Positions 1 through 16,510 of a stretch of 64,000 nt of DNA are shown piece by piece. Origin of the DNA: Clarkia xantiana subsp. parviflora. Its lineage: Eukaryota; Streptophyta; Magnoliopsida; Myrtales; Onagraceae. The position numbers and the translations under genes were made by a program. The DNA lies in NCBI GenBank assembly GCA_036873135.1, contig JAPTYO010000003.1, positions 26,746,001 to 26,810,000 on the forward strand, given 5' to 3'. The notes below the pieces were generated by a model. That model had not been told where the DNA came from. It ran no database searches and saw only the letters and a program-made list of their open reading frames with translations. How positions within the stretch are numbered: position 1 is the stretch's first letter; every line of letters begins with the position of its first letter.

Positions 1-412
1 GAAATGTTAAAATGAACTGTCCCAAGTTTCATTTTTGTTGAAATTTGGTGTCTCGGTGTGATTACTTTAGAGAAGTCAATTCCGACGAAACCGTCTGTCA
101 AATTCGAGCTCTCATACACACTCCCTTCTCGTCATTTTGCCGGAACCGTCACCTAAAAAGTTGGTCACATCCGGGCAAGTAAATCTCGCTCTATTGTCCT
201 TGGAAAATGGCTCCACACCACTCTTATAGAATTTTTTTTTTTTAAAATGTTCTATTTTTAGATGAAATTTGACAGTTTTGTGAAAAGTAAAGAGTGGTGG
301 ATTATGAGTGGGTTGGTGGGTTGATGAAAATGATTGAATGGAGATGAAAAGACGCACAGAGACACCAAAATTTAACAAAAATGAAACTTGGGACAGTCCA
401 TTTTAACATTTC
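1..412. repeat. TIR-bearing MITE-like element, copy 1 (left end cut by window)
   Basis: The first 54 bases (1-54) are an almost perfect reverse complement of 359-412, with about 3 mismatches, enclosing roughly 300 bp with no coding sequence. Related sequence continues outward on the right to about 470, so the full element probably extends left of the window. A second copy lies at about 9165-9645. The superfamily is unknown because the outer ends and target duplication cannot be seen here. Confidence 0.7.
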
Positions 413-479
413 AAACTTCAGACACCTAATTTTAACATAGGGTAAACCTTGGACAGTTTTTTAGTTATTAACCATTGTT

Positions 480-709
480 AAATTAATCATATGTAAAATA
501 TATCTTCATTGAAAATACAAGTAAGGGTATTTAGGTCTTTTAGTCATTGTATTAGGATATCCTAATACAAAGTTCATTCAAAGATTGTATTAGGATATCC
601 TAATGCATGGCTCATTCAAACATTGTATTAACTAAGCATGTATTAGCTAAGCATGTATTAGCTAATACCGGTATTAGGATATCGCAATACCGGCAATCAA
701 ACGTGCCCT
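480..709. repeat. PIF/Tourist-like MITE fragment
   Basis: This stretch repeats the palindrome GTATTAGGATATCCTAATAC and short GTATTAGCTAATAC units. It ends in CAATCAAACGTGCCC followed by TAA. The same terminus, also followed by TAA, is found at 34794-34810 and, with both ends present, at 35945-36501. Only one terminus is present here, so this is a truncated copy. Confidence 0.6.
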
Positions 710-1154
710 AAGTGTCTTAGGGGTTATTTTATAGTACATACTATATATAATTTTAATCAGTGTTGGGTTAATATATCATTAATATAAGGCACTAAGAATG
801 CAAGATTTACCAAATATATATATGTAAAAAATGTGCATGGAAATGTATTTTTTTAAAGGCTAATAGTGACGGCTATAAGTTCATTCTGATGCGTAATGTT
901 TAGACTCTCATGTTTTTTGTTTGAGTTTTCTTCCAAACAGACATAGTGAACAATCAGCGCATACACTGTCCATCAACATTGACCCACCAAAATCATCATG
1001 AGGTTGGTCCGTTAAAATCAATTCTATTCGTCGTCTGCGGTATATGAGTCAGACGAGATTTGATATTTTAATATAGTCACAGCGATGTGACTCTAAATAA
1101 GTATCAAATATTTAATTATACACACCCATTGCACTTATTTATTAATATATATAC

Positions 1155-1169
1155 TTTTTTTTGGCCAAC
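1155..1169 (-). mobile_element. micro-insertion: poly(T)-GGCCAAC between direct repeats
   Basis: Eight T followed by GGCCAAC sits between 1140-1154 and a near copy of that segment at 1170-1188, which differs by a CATA insertion. Read on the minus strand it is GTTGGCC followed by poly(A), the form expected of a minimal retroposed tail with its target-site duplication. Confidence 0.45.
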
Positions 1170-1361
1170 TATTAATACATATATATACTCACTTAAATAT
1201 ACTTAGTATAATTAACTTGAATGAGTCTCGAACCTGAAATATCGAAAATAAATTAGATAGGTAAGCGTTCTTAATCACTAGACTGCTAGGCCAGTGATCG
1301 TAGAAATTTCATTGACAATAATAATCTATTCTATAGAGGTCCATCTATATGCATGTAAATT

Positions 1362-1378
1362 TTGTTTTTTTGTGTAAT
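1362..1378 (-). mobile_element. T-rich micro-insertion with 14-bp direct repeats
   Basis: A 17-bp T-rich segment is flanked by TATGCATGTAAATT (1348-1361) and TATGCATGTAAGTT (1379-1392), with one mismatch in 14. It lacks the GGCC head seen in the other micro-insertions. Confidence 0.35.
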
Positions 1379-1850
1379 TATGCATGTAAGTTCAAATATT
1401 ACATCTTTAGTGGATTTTTGTCAACAAGTTTCTCTAGTATATTCTCACATCATCATAATGCTCTCTTATTGGAGGCCCAATACTAGGAAACTCACTAACA
1501 TTTTCTTGAAAGTTCGAAATTGATTCAATCTAGAACATTGTTATTTTCATCAAAGTAAAATGACCCCTAAATTATTATTTTTTAAATGTAATTATTCTCA
1601 CATTGGCCCTTTAAAATTATTCATTTGTCCCATAATTTATTTTAATTATTTACCCCTAATTTAATTTTTATCAGGCTTCATATAGCATTGTAATTTGTAA
1701 TTGTAAAATATATGCTCTGCAGTAACTGGTGTTTTTGTACTGTGAATGATTGAATAATAAGCATTAGGCATGGGCCTCTTTGACTGGTGACGCAAAAATT
1801 ATTGCCATTCATTCATTGTTGGAGTTTGTGAAGTGTGTACCGGAGGGTTA

Positions 1851-1864
1851 GTGACACGTGTCAC
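1851..1864. promoter_or_regulatory. G-box/ABRE palindrome upstream of the DCN1-like gene
   Basis: GTGACACGTGTCAC is a perfect 14-bp palindrome with the CACGTG core bound by plant bZIP and bHLH factors. It lies about 330 bp upstream of the DCN1-like start codon, in the likely core promoter. Confidence 0.5.
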
Positions 1865-2191
1865 TTCCTGATTGTTGGAAGGGCACCGAGGTAAGTTATA
1901 ATTATAAAGGACTATATTGTCCATTATTCAGTTCCTGGGGTCTCCATAATTCAATTCTTTCTTCACTATTTCTCCTCCTCTCCACCACCACCGCGGTCCA
2001 CCACCACCGCCGCCGCCCAGTAAGACAAGTGGAGTGGAGTCATAAGCTCAATACGCAGGTGGACGAAGCGAGCTTGCAGAAACCCTAGGTCTGCTACCTC
2101 TTGTCGCTCTCTTCCTTCTGTGCAGATCCGTTCGCTATCTATCGATTGCTCGACTGCTCAGAGAATTCGTTTCAATTGATTTACTGCAAAA

Positions 2192-5100
2192 ATGGTTCGT
2201 CTTCCTTCCTTCTATAATCCTAGGTCTCTCTTGGCAGTAGTGTTGATTAGGATTTTGGTTTATACTGTCGTTTCTCTTGTTTTTCTTCAGCATAAGTTGG
2301 GGAGGAGCAACCGCGACAAAGTTCAGCAGTTTATTGCTATTACTGGAGCCAGGTAAAGTTGCAGCATCTGCAGTTTCCATGAGTTTCTGTTTGCTACTAA
2401 CTATTGAGTGTAATCAAGCTCTTTCTATAGTAAAGAAACTTAGACACATGAATCTCCTCTAATAGCTCGAGTTGCTGATGTGAGTGACCGTGAATTATGC
2501 ATATATAGTGTAATTGTTGCTTACATGGATGTTGAACGAGGTCGTGATACTGCGAATTGCAATGATTTATTTGTGTTCATAAATAAAAGGAGTAGATGCT
2601 GAAGATTTATCATATTAGAGCCAATGACCTAAGATTATTACATATTCATACTATTCTAAGTTTTGAACCAAATAAAAATGTGTTCTTGGCGAAGTACTGT
2701 TTTATGATTATCATATTATAATTGAAGGTGAAGTACTCTTTTATTTTGGGCAGTGAGAAAATGGCTCTTCAAGCTCTCAAGGCCAGTGACTGGAACCTTG
2801 AAGGTGCATTTGATTTGTTCTACAGTCAGCCTCAGATAAGAAACTTCACTGATACGAGACATTTGGAGGAGCTTTATAACAGATACAAAGGTAAGTTTGT
2901 TTTTTTCACCTCTCCGCCTGCTCACGTCTTTGATTCGTTAGTAATTACCTATTTTATCTGTACAACAAAGCAGGCTTTCCATTAGATAGCTATTGAAGAT
3001 TTCATATTCGAAGTGATCAATATGGAGTTTTTCTTAAAAAATATATAATATTTTCATTGATTTAGTTGTACGAGTAACTGCTTCTCATATAAATTCTGCT
3101 GACCGTTTTCCTTGTCGTGCAAATATCTGTATTTACTTTCTGCGCAGATCAATATGCTGATATGATACTTGTTGATGGGATAACTCTTCTTTGCACTGAT
3201 ATTCAGGTAACCTACTTACCCTTCTCTTACTCTAGAATAATGTGTTTGGATTTCCAATTTTTGTTATCCTAGTGTGACGTTAACCCCTCTACTTTTGCAG
3301 GTGGATCCCCAAGACATAGTTATGGTAAGTTCTTTTAAAATACAACTAAATAAGTTTTTTTTTAATGTACAGTAACTGTCAGTAATCTTGCTGTGGTGCA
3401 TGGTCATGGAAAAATGAACAATGGCTCTCGTTCGTTTGAACGTGCGAGATTTAATGAGAGAAACCTTGATAGTTTATGGTTAGCTTTTATTAATATTTTC
3501 ACTGGTTCAAAAACATAATTATTGGTTAAAGATGGCACCAAGAAAGCATACTCTATACACAAACTCCCAGTATGTAAATGACTCGAGGAAAAAACGGATT
3601 AATTTGTCTAGAACCATTTTAGTATATCATCTATGCTCTGCTGAACCAACCAAAGTGGATTTTATGCCTATTTCTGTCATTTATCCTTTTTTAGCTAACT
3701 GATGTGGGAAATATTCCATAGTTGAATGCAGTCATCACTGAAACACGTATGAATATATAAGATGAGCTTTAACGTTTATTGTGGCTATAGAGTATAGACA
3801 TATGCATAGGCCAACTGGATTTGACGATAAGTTTGATTTGCTTGATATCAAGAGTATATTGTCCGTACTTTTCCTGCCATATTTAGCTTTTTGTTGTTTA
3901 GATATGTTTATGGTTAATCTGAAATATGGTTCTAAAGACACACTAAATTTCTTGCTCAATTGTTTTTCTGTTGACATGACTATCATCTCCAGTTGGTTCT
4001 GTCATGGCACATGAAAGCTGCCACCATGTGTGAATTTTCAAAGCAAGAGTTCATAAGCGGGCTGCAAGTACTTGGGTACGTTCTGCCCGACCAATATTAA
4101 CGTAGACTCTCAGGAAATTTTGTTTACCCAAATGCTCAACTCTTATGCTTCTCCTTCTTGTAGCATTGATTCACTGGAAAAATTCCGTGAAAAGATACAA
4201 TATATGCGCGCAGAATTGAAAGATGAACGTAAGTGAGAAGTATTTGTATTTTTTTTCTTCTTTTCTATGTAATAGAATCTCATAACAGAGGTTTGCAAGA
4301 GACCTCTCATTTCTTTATGTCTAATGGTGTCTTCTTGCTCTTCTCCAGAAAAGTTCCGGGAAATATATAACTTCGCTTTTGGCTGGGCAAAAGAAAAGGT
4401 ATAGTTGTTGATTCAGGGGTGTAGGGTATTTCCTTAGCTTGTATAATTATTGACAAGGTATAGTAGTCTATAGTTCGGGGAACTATAAACTGTCGTATCT
4501 AAGCATTATCGATGGTCGATCAACTTTTACTCATAATGATTTTTTCATTTGATCTTTAATGATTTCAGGGTCAAAAATCTTTAGCACTGGATACAGCTAT
4601 TGGGATGTGGCAGTTACTTTTTGCAGAGAAGCACTGGCCATTAGTTGAACATTGGTGCCAGTTCTTACAGGTACTTTTATCAACTCATGATCCATAATGT
4701 GGAGCCCCAGAACATATAATCAGTGAGGCTGCTTGTTATTTAGACCCGATATTCCTAGCTCCCTTCCTAATCTGGGTTGGTGCTATAACATACAAAATAC
4801 TGAAAGAAGGAACCAAATAACCAAAGCCTAAATTTTTGTCGTAACTTAGAAGCACTGCATATTTACATATTACACCTTAACTGATTCGATAATCTGAGGC
4901 ATTATGGATATATTCACGTCTCTCGTGTTTCATTTGTCGGTTAATGGTCATTAATCATGATTATTGGCAGTTAATAGTATACCATGTGGGTATTGTTTGT
5001 TCATAATGTAGCTTTCAGTTGTTTAGCTTCAACTATTATGTAAAAGCATAGAAATGACTGGGTTCGGGTTTATGATTTAACGCATTATTCACTCATCTGT

Positions 5101-5400
5101 GTCTAACATCAATGGTCAGGCTCGGCATAACAAGGCGATCTCTAGGGATACATGGGCTCAACTGCTCGAGTTTGCAAGGGTAAGATTTGGACTCAAAAAA
5201 CATTAATTTTACATCTTAGCCTCTATTGCTGAATGTTCTTCATCTGTGACTTCAATTTGCAGTCGGTGGATTCATCGCTATCGAACTATGATTCTGAAGG
5301 AGCCTGGCCTTACCTGATTGACGAATTTGTCGAGTACTTGAATGAGAACGGTGTTGTTCAAACAAAACGCCCAGATGATGACTCTACCCAGAAATGGTGA
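2192..5400 (+). CDS. DCN1: DCN1-like protein (defective in cullin neddylation), 260 aa
   Basis: This protein is expected to act as a scaffold co-E3 that helps transfer NEDD8/RUB1 to cullins. Coding exons are 2192-2194, 2291-2352, 2754-2890, 3148-3206, 3301-3324, 3993-4075, 4164-4228, 4349-4398, 4569-4670, 5120-5179 and 5263-5400; they total 783 nt and stay in frame through GT-AG introns. The first coding exon is only the ATG, followed at once by a GT donor, and the fifth is 24 nt. An N-terminal UBA domain (about residues 8-46, with ALQALKASDW) precedes the PONY/cullin-binding domain (about 57-245, including LSWHMKAATMCEFSKQEF, WQLLFAEKHWPLVEHWC and EGAWPYLIDEFVEYL). The length matches yeast and human DCN1 (about 260-270 aa). 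The layout matches plant DCN1/AAR3 proteins, and no defect is seen. Confidence 0.93.
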
Positions 5401-6152
5401 ACCACTTCTTATGTTGCTGAAGTATTTGACATTATTAGAACTGAATTGATGAATGAATATTTATAAGCCTCCACTTTCTCTCCAAGACGAAATTGCTCCC
5501 TAAAAATGCGACTCTTCAAATTCGAACCCATGTATGATTTGGTTGTCAAATAAAATAGTATCTATTTACATTTTGGAATAGTATTCACAATCCAATGGTC
5601 ACCACAATACGGTAAGTGTTTAATTTAACGTGATTTTACATTTTAGAAATTGCTAACTTCTATTTCAATTTCTGTCAAATTAGACAGAAAATGAGCATGC
5701 TTCTGTCATATAAGATCTTTTTATGTGTATTTAAGATTGATTCACCTATAAATTAAAATAATTGCAACAAAAATTACATTTAATTGTATAGTCAAATGAA
5801 AAGCACCATTCAAAATGGGCTGAGTTTAATTGAGCATTCAATTGAAGATATTTCGTTGCCCATTTTGGATATTTTGAAAAAAAAAAAAAAAAAAAGTTTA
5901 TTTGGGCTTGACCTATTTTGGCGGCAGCCCATTTACTAATCTACACAAAAACCATAAAACTAAATGGAGAAACAAGAAACTATTTATCGCAGCTTTTCCT
6001 AGTACCAGATTCTCCAGAAGATCCCGGCGGCCACCGCTACTCCGCCGCAAACTGCATATCGAAGGCTCAGCGATAGCCCTAGTAGTCATCGTTTTCTGAA
6101 AAAAGCTACTCTTTTGTGGAGATTGAACTTCCTTTCTTTGTAGACTAATAGA
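5401..6152. other. DCN1-like 3' flank and RH36 promoter
   Basis: This is the 3' UTR and spacer after the DCN1-like stop, then an A-rich run at 5877-5895 and the upstream region of RH36. No other gene is visible. Confidence 0.6.
5816..5931. promoter_or_regulatory. site II (TGGGCY) elements upstream of RH36
   Basis: TGGGCT occurs at 5816-5821 and 5903-5908, and AGCCCA (its complement) at 5926-5931, all within 340 bp of the RH36 ATG. Site II elements bound by TCP factors are characteristic of plant ribosome-biogenesis and growth genes, which fits the expected role of RH36. The functional link is inferred. Confidence 0.5.
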
Positions 6153-8935
6153 ATGGACGAAGACTCTGTAGTCGATACTAGCTTCCGCGTCTTCGCCAAA
6201 CTCAAAACCCGCTTAAACCCTAAACCCGCCTCAAATCCCTCTCCAGATGCCGCCGCCGACGCTCCCGGCGGTGCCGGGAAAATCGAGAAAGTCAGAGACA
6301 CGGACTCTGCCTCAGCAGAAAGTACATTCGCCGACCTCGGCCTCCGGGAATCGCTTCAGCAGACTTGCGCGGCGATGGGAATGAAGCGGCCGACTCCCGT
6401 GCAGGTCCATTGCATCCCGAAAATCCTCGCCGGAAGTGACGTTCTGGGACTGGCTCAGACTGGTTCCGGGAAGACTGCCGCCTTTGCGCTGCCCATTCTT
6501 CACCGTCTTGATGAGGAAAGGTATGGTGTATTCGCCCTCGTCATCACGCCCACTAGAGAATTAGCGTACCAGCTGGCGGAGCAGTTCAAGGCTCTGGGGT
6601 CTGCCTTGCACGTGCGATGCTCAGTGGTGGTCGGAGGAATGGACATGCTGACTCAGGCGAAGAGCTTGACGGCGCGGCCTCACATTGTTATCTCCACCCC
6701 AGGGAGACTCAGGGTCTTGCTGGAGGATACTCCTGATATCCCTCCAGTTTTTGCCAACACCAAGGTTAGTTGAGCTGCGCCATTGATGAAATGCTGCAAT
6801 GGATTGAGTAGAACATGATTTGAACACCCTTTATTTGGTTGAATAAAATTCATCATTTTTTGCATCTCCTACACTGCAGAGGCCTTAGATTGTAAGAGTA
6901 ACTAGAAATTGATGATACGGCCAACAAAAACTAGAAATTGATGATCTATCTACATTTGGAATGAGAAAAAAATAGAACTTTCTTTTGCTACATACATCTT
7001 AGTTGAGCTTCGCCATTGATGAAATGCTGCAATGGATTGAGTAGAACATGGTTTGAACACCCTTTATTTAATTGAATAGAGTTCATCATTTTTCGCATCT
7101 CCTGCATAGCAGAGGCCTTAGATTGTATTTTTGTAAGAGTTGCTAGAAATTGATGATCCATCTGCATGTGGAAATGAGAAAAAATTGAACTTTCTTTTGC
7201 TTGAGTCATATATTTCTGCATTATTATGTCCTTGTTTGTGTTTGATTTAAGAAAAGTTTTCATTTTATGAAATGGACTAATTCATCATCTGCTTGCATTT
7301 TGTTTAGTTTTTGGTGCTGGATGAAGCGGATCGAGTGCTTGATTCTGGGTTTGAAGATGAGCTTAAGGCAGTCTTTAAGTGCTTGCCGAAGAATAGACAG
7401 ACTCTATTGTTTTCTGCAACAATGACAAGTAACCTGCAGACTCTGCTTGAGGTTTCTGGAAATAAAGCTTATTTTTATGAAGCCTATGAAGGTTTCCAAA
7501 CAGTTGAGACTCTTAATCAGCAGTATGTCTTCATCTCGAAGGACATCAAAGAGCTCTTTCTTGTTTATTTATTATCTAAGATGGATGAATTGGGCATCCG
7601 CTCAGCTATCATCTTTGTCTCCACATGCAGGTATATATATGCCCTATCTCCTTTCTCTTTCTTTTGCTCAGGCATTTCTTCAATATTTGGTTTGATGAAT
7701 TAAGCTCAAGATGGTGATTATATACCTGAGTAGTGACTAAAGATTTTATTAATTCATCTATATATTCTTCTTGAAGCTACTAATGAGTAATGAGAATGCT
7801 CGACTTTAAATGTTTAAAATCAATGTAGACGCTTTAAGTTAAATATGAAAACATTAAAGTCTGAGCTATTAAGCTTATGTGGAGAAATCTTATAGTTGCT
7901 GAAATACAAACAATCTGGTGTTGCTTGTTCTCAAACTGCAGAATACTTTGTAATAATAAAGAAGCTATATTTATTATTTACCTTTCCTCTCTCCTTTTCG
8001 GTTTAGAATTCCCTAATATACATTGGGCAGGTTATGTTATTTACCGCATTTACCGGTTATGTTACACAGAGGTTGTCACCATCTAAGTTTGTTACTGGAA
8101 GAACTTGAACAAGAAGCTGCTGCGTTGCATTCTTTCAAATCTCAAAGTTTGAGACTTGCTGCTCTAAACCAGTTCAAATCTCGCAAAGTTCCTATACTTC
8201 TGACTACTGATGTTGGGAACCGAGGTCTGGACATCCCAACTGTTGATCTTGTTGTCAATTTTGACATCCCAAGGTTTGTTATCTCATTTTTCTTTTTAAA
8301 AAAATCATTCTGGTCTTAGAATTTTGCTTTTGATTGCTTAGAGGTGATTTTGATGATTTGGTGTAGGGATCCAAGAGATTATGTACATCGTGTGGGTCGT
8401 ACTGCCAGGGCAGGCCGAGGAGGTCGAGCCATTAGTTTCGTTACACAGGTTTATATTAGGAATGATCAAGCAGTATAATTCTACATTTCATCTTTTTACC
8501 ATCAGCAAGAAAATGTTAAAAGAAAAGGGAATGTAGTTCATACATTCATTCTCACCCTGGGAATTGGGTTTTGCAGAAAGACATTGACCTTGTTAAAGAA
8601 ATCGAATCAAAGCTAGGAAAGCAACTTGAGGAGTTTGAATACAAAGAGAATGAGGTTCTTGCAGATGGTAAAAAGGTAAACTTTGCTACCTTGGGGAAAC
8701 TTTGGGCAAATTTTAGTTTTTTTTTTTTTTTAGTTTTTTTTTTAAAACTCGGTTTTCTAACTTTCAGGTTAGTGATGCCAAACGGGTGGCATCGATGAAA
8801 ATGATGGATGACGGGTTTGATGAGAAGCTGAAAGAACGAAAACAGCAGAAACTTCGGACTCTTGCACAAAAGGGTTTGTTGAAGAAGAAGCAAAGGAGTC
8901 AAAAGAGGAAAAGAAGCAACAAGACTGAGGCATAA
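6153..8935 (+). CDS. RH36: DEAD-box ATP-dependent RNA helicase 36 (Dbp8/DDX49 type), 495 aa
   Basis: This is probably a nucleolar RNA helicase for small-subunit rRNA processing. Exons are 6153-6764, 7308-7630, 8070-8273, 8367-8448, 8577-8675 and 8768-8935 (1,488 nt, all in frame). A Q motif lies at about residues 59-84, motif I AQTGSGKT at 101-108, PTRELA at 133-138, TPGR at 182-185, DEAD at 209-212, SAT at 240-242 and motif [10 protein letters not shown] at 387-394. The tail is Lys/Arg-rich, as in RH36 orthologues. The motif before RGLDIP reads TDVGNRGLD where most relatives have TDVASRGLD. Start choice: the ATG at 6153 is followed by a GC-rich exon typical of the family. Intron 1 carries a 233-bp tandem duplication. 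Assignment to the RH36 rather than the RH10 clade rests on motif spacing and the C-terminal EFEYKENEV block. Confidence 0.93.
6766..7215. repeat. 233-bp tandem duplication inside RH36 intron 1
   Basis: The segment from 6766 (TTAGTTGAGCTGCGCC...) is repeated from 6999 (TTAGTTGAGCTTCGCC...), including the shared stretches GAAATGCTGCAATGGATTGA and GAACACCCTTTATTT. Divergence is roughly 10% with small indels. The left edge of copy 1 is the splice donor; the donor GT is not preserved at the junction with copy 2. Confidence 0.85.
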
Positions 8936-9924
8936 TAGTGTGATTGAATATGCTGCTGCTCTGCTTCAAATGTGGTTGAATTTGAATTCAACATTAAGTC
9001 TGTAATGGTGCATTTTGCTAAGCATCTTTTACAGAGATAGAAGCTTTGCAAGCTTTAGTTATTCTTCTGTTCAATATGTTATTGTTGTACACTGATTATT
9101 GAATCTGGAATCAAATGAATTACAAACGAAAGCTGGTGGTTTTCTGTTACACTTCTGATTATGGTTTAGAACCTATAAACTGTATAAAGTTTCACCAATG
9201 TTGAAATTTGGTGTTTGAAGTTTGAAATATTAAAATGGACAGTCTCAGGTTTCATTTTATTAAAAATGAAAATTTAGTATTTCAGCGTGTTTTTTCCTCT
9301 CCCTTCAATCATATACTTACCCTCAAAAATCGTCAAACTTTGCTCAAAACTTAAACATCAAAACGAAAAGGTTGAAGTAATTTTCAATGACAATTAAGTG
9401 AGATTTATTTCACGCGGATGTGGCCAGCTTCTTAGGTGATGATCATGACAGTGTGATGAGAAAGGAGCGTGTATGGAAAGTCAAATTTGACAGTTGGGTT
9501 CATCGGGAATGTCTTCTTTAAAGTAATCGCACCGAGACACCAAATTTCAAAAAAAATAAAACCTGGGACACTTCATTTTAAAGTCAGACACCAAATTTCA
9601 ACATTGATAAAACTTCATACAGTTTATAGGGTATTAACCCTTCTGTTAACTCTGTTTTGAACAATAAAGCTTTGACCAATTTAAGTGTAAAAGTGGGAAC
9701 TTTTTATAACAGGAACATGAGACTATAGAGAGAAGAAATTCAAGGGTTCAGCTAAGTGTATAAACTATAAACCAACATAAACAATCTTAAAGGAGACAAT
9801 TCCTGTAAATATATGGTAGTATCCAAGTCTGCTGATTGAATCAAGAAATTTCTGTAAGGAATAATAAAGGGTCATGGATGGAAGAACAGAGTGAGTAAAA
9901 AGAACTGTTCTTTCCTGCCATCCA
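8936..9924. other. convergent spacer between RH36 and the RAF-like kinase
   Basis: It contains the RH36 3' UTR, the second MITE copy and the kinase 3' UTR. No gene is seen. Confidence 0.6.
9165..9645. repeat. TIR-bearing MITE-like element, copy 2
   Basis: The left arm, beginning around ACCTATAAACTGTATAAAG and continuing through GTTGAAATTTGGTGTTTG, is mirrored on the right by CAGACACCAAATTTCAAC and CTTCATACAGTTTATAGGGT. Inner arms match those of copy 1 at 1-412. A TTCTG beside both ends may be part of a target duplication, but this is uncertain. Confidence 0.65.
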
Positions 9925-14778
<4,854 letters not shown>

Positions 14779-16060
14779 TTCGATGAAAGAAAATAACTCA
14801 CACTAATTCTTCAGAATTAAGCTGAGTAACTTGTGAAACACATCTAATTAATGAGCTGATCTTCTTATAACACAATCAGCTTCAGTAACTCCCCAGGCCT
14901 ACCTGACCTACAAGAGAGACTGAAGCTAGTTTCAGCAAAAAAATCTGCATATGAGATTGCTAGAAATTGTACAGAAACTTTGCTAAATAACAGAGATATG
15001 ATCATATGTAGTTTTAGGAAGTACAGAAACAAAAACAAAAGTTTTGCAAAAAATTCCAGCAATAAGAAAATTGCAATAAAAAAATTCGAGTCCTTCCAAG
15101 AATTCCCCAATGGCCATCAGTAGTTTGAATGTAAAATGGTAAGCACTAATAAGAAACTAAAACATTGTATAAGAATAAAACCATGGCAAAGGCTATTCTG
15201 GTCGAAAGTTTAAGTCTTCGTTTTCCTGAAATTGCATGAAAAAATCTACCTATCCGGGAAACTAACAGAATTCCCATTTAGGCAAAGGACACAAAAAGAA
15301 AGTTCGCTTGCCCTAATCACCTAAAAGTAACAACATTGAACATTCAAGTGTCTTGAATAATGCAGCGGAAAGATACGGGGAAAAAAAAAGCATGAGCAAA
15401 GATAGTAATATTATTGTCACGTCTATATTGATTTGAGCCGCAGCTCAATAATGAACTATCAACAGCAAATCAATTGAAGATTCAATTTTGACATTCCGCT
15501 GCTTCTGAACTAAAACTCCGAAAAGAGAATCATTGACTAGAAAAATCTAAGCTTTGCATATGCCCTAAAAGTAGAATAAAGGGGCAAATCAACCCCAAAT
15601 CGATCGCATGTGAGAGAACCGTCGAATTACTGGGGCGATGTATAAGAATGAGATCAGAAACCAAAATAACTGACCAAAAATGGCGAATCTGGAATCTTCA
15701 CCTGAAGAGGAACGATGGAGACGGAGTAGAAGCTCAAAGTCAAGAGGGTTTAAGCCAATTCTTAATTTCTGGAAATGTCTCCATGAAAGTTAGAAAGGCG
15801 CCATCTTTGTTAGTGAATCTCACTCAATTTGCCATTTCTGATCTTCTTCTCGTCCTTTGCATTTAATTCGACTGTAAATTTGTCGGAACAGCAAACAAAG
15901 TCGACGGCTCGAAGCTCTTCCTCTCTGGCCTCTCTCACTTGCTGGCTTTCTCGTTGTTCTATGCACCGATTTAGTGTTACAGAGCAGAGAATTAAATTGG
16001 GAGAGAAGGGAGAAGCAAGCATTAAATTACGACTCTGCCACTGTCATTTTTAATAATCTC
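14779..16060 (-). other. 5' UTR, probable leader intron and promoter of the RAF-like kinase
   Basis: On the minus strand a CT-rich leader runs from about 16020. A good donor (CTTCAG followed by GTGAAG) lies at 15702/15701 and a likely acceptor (TTACTCAG) at about 14822, giving an intron of about 880 nt within the 5' UTR. I see no other gene; short ORFs here are not supported. Confidence 0.45.
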
Positions 16061-16154
16061 AAGAAGCATTAATTTTTGTTGTTTTTTATTCTAATAATAT
16101 ACATATACGGTCTGAAGATATTCCATAAATAAAATTGTATATATAATTAAAATT

Positions 16155-16240
16155 ACCGGCTTTAGTTTATTATTTATAATTACCGGCTTTAGTTAATATT
16201 ATATATATATATTAACCGGCTTTAGTTTATTATTTATTAA
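16155..16240. repeat. three-copy short tandem repeat (ACCGGCTTTAG unit)
   Basis: ACCGGCTTTAGTT starts at 16155, 16182 and 16215, each followed by an A/T-rich spacer of similar sequence. Confidence 0.75.
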
Positions 16241-16339
16241 GTATATGTATTTAGTGTATTCACTATTTATTAAGCTTAAGAAAGTTGGAATTTGACATAT
16301 CCATCCACACTTTATAAGTGTTTTTGAAATGAAAAATAA

Positions 16340-16510
16340 ATGGGTTAGTAGTGGCGATCTTAGGTACATAGTATGTGAGCCAGACGAGATCTGATATTTA
16401 TATCAAGTCACTACGAGATGACGCTTATGAGGAATAGGGTTTCGAACTTGGGAACTCAAAGTTAAACCACTTAGGCATATGCGTTATTAATCACTATAGA
16501 CTGATGATAA
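16340..16510. repeat. dispersed repeat shared with about 1030-1310
   Basis: Both segments contain a GAGYCAGACGAGATYTGATAT block, then a TCGAAC-CTGGAA-like block, then TTAATCACTA-GACTG. Spacing differs, so these are diverged copies of one interspersed repeat of unknown class. Confidence 0.5.

Larger units (their letters stand above)
710..1850. other. intergenic, AT-rich, with dispersed-repeat relics
   Basis: No gene is visible. A dispersed repeat at about 1030-1310 (a block around GTCAGACGAGATTTGATAT and another around TCTTAATCACTAGACTG) recurs at about 16340-16510. Two short T-rich insertions flanked by direct repeats lie at 1155-1169 and 1362-1378. Confidence 0.6.
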
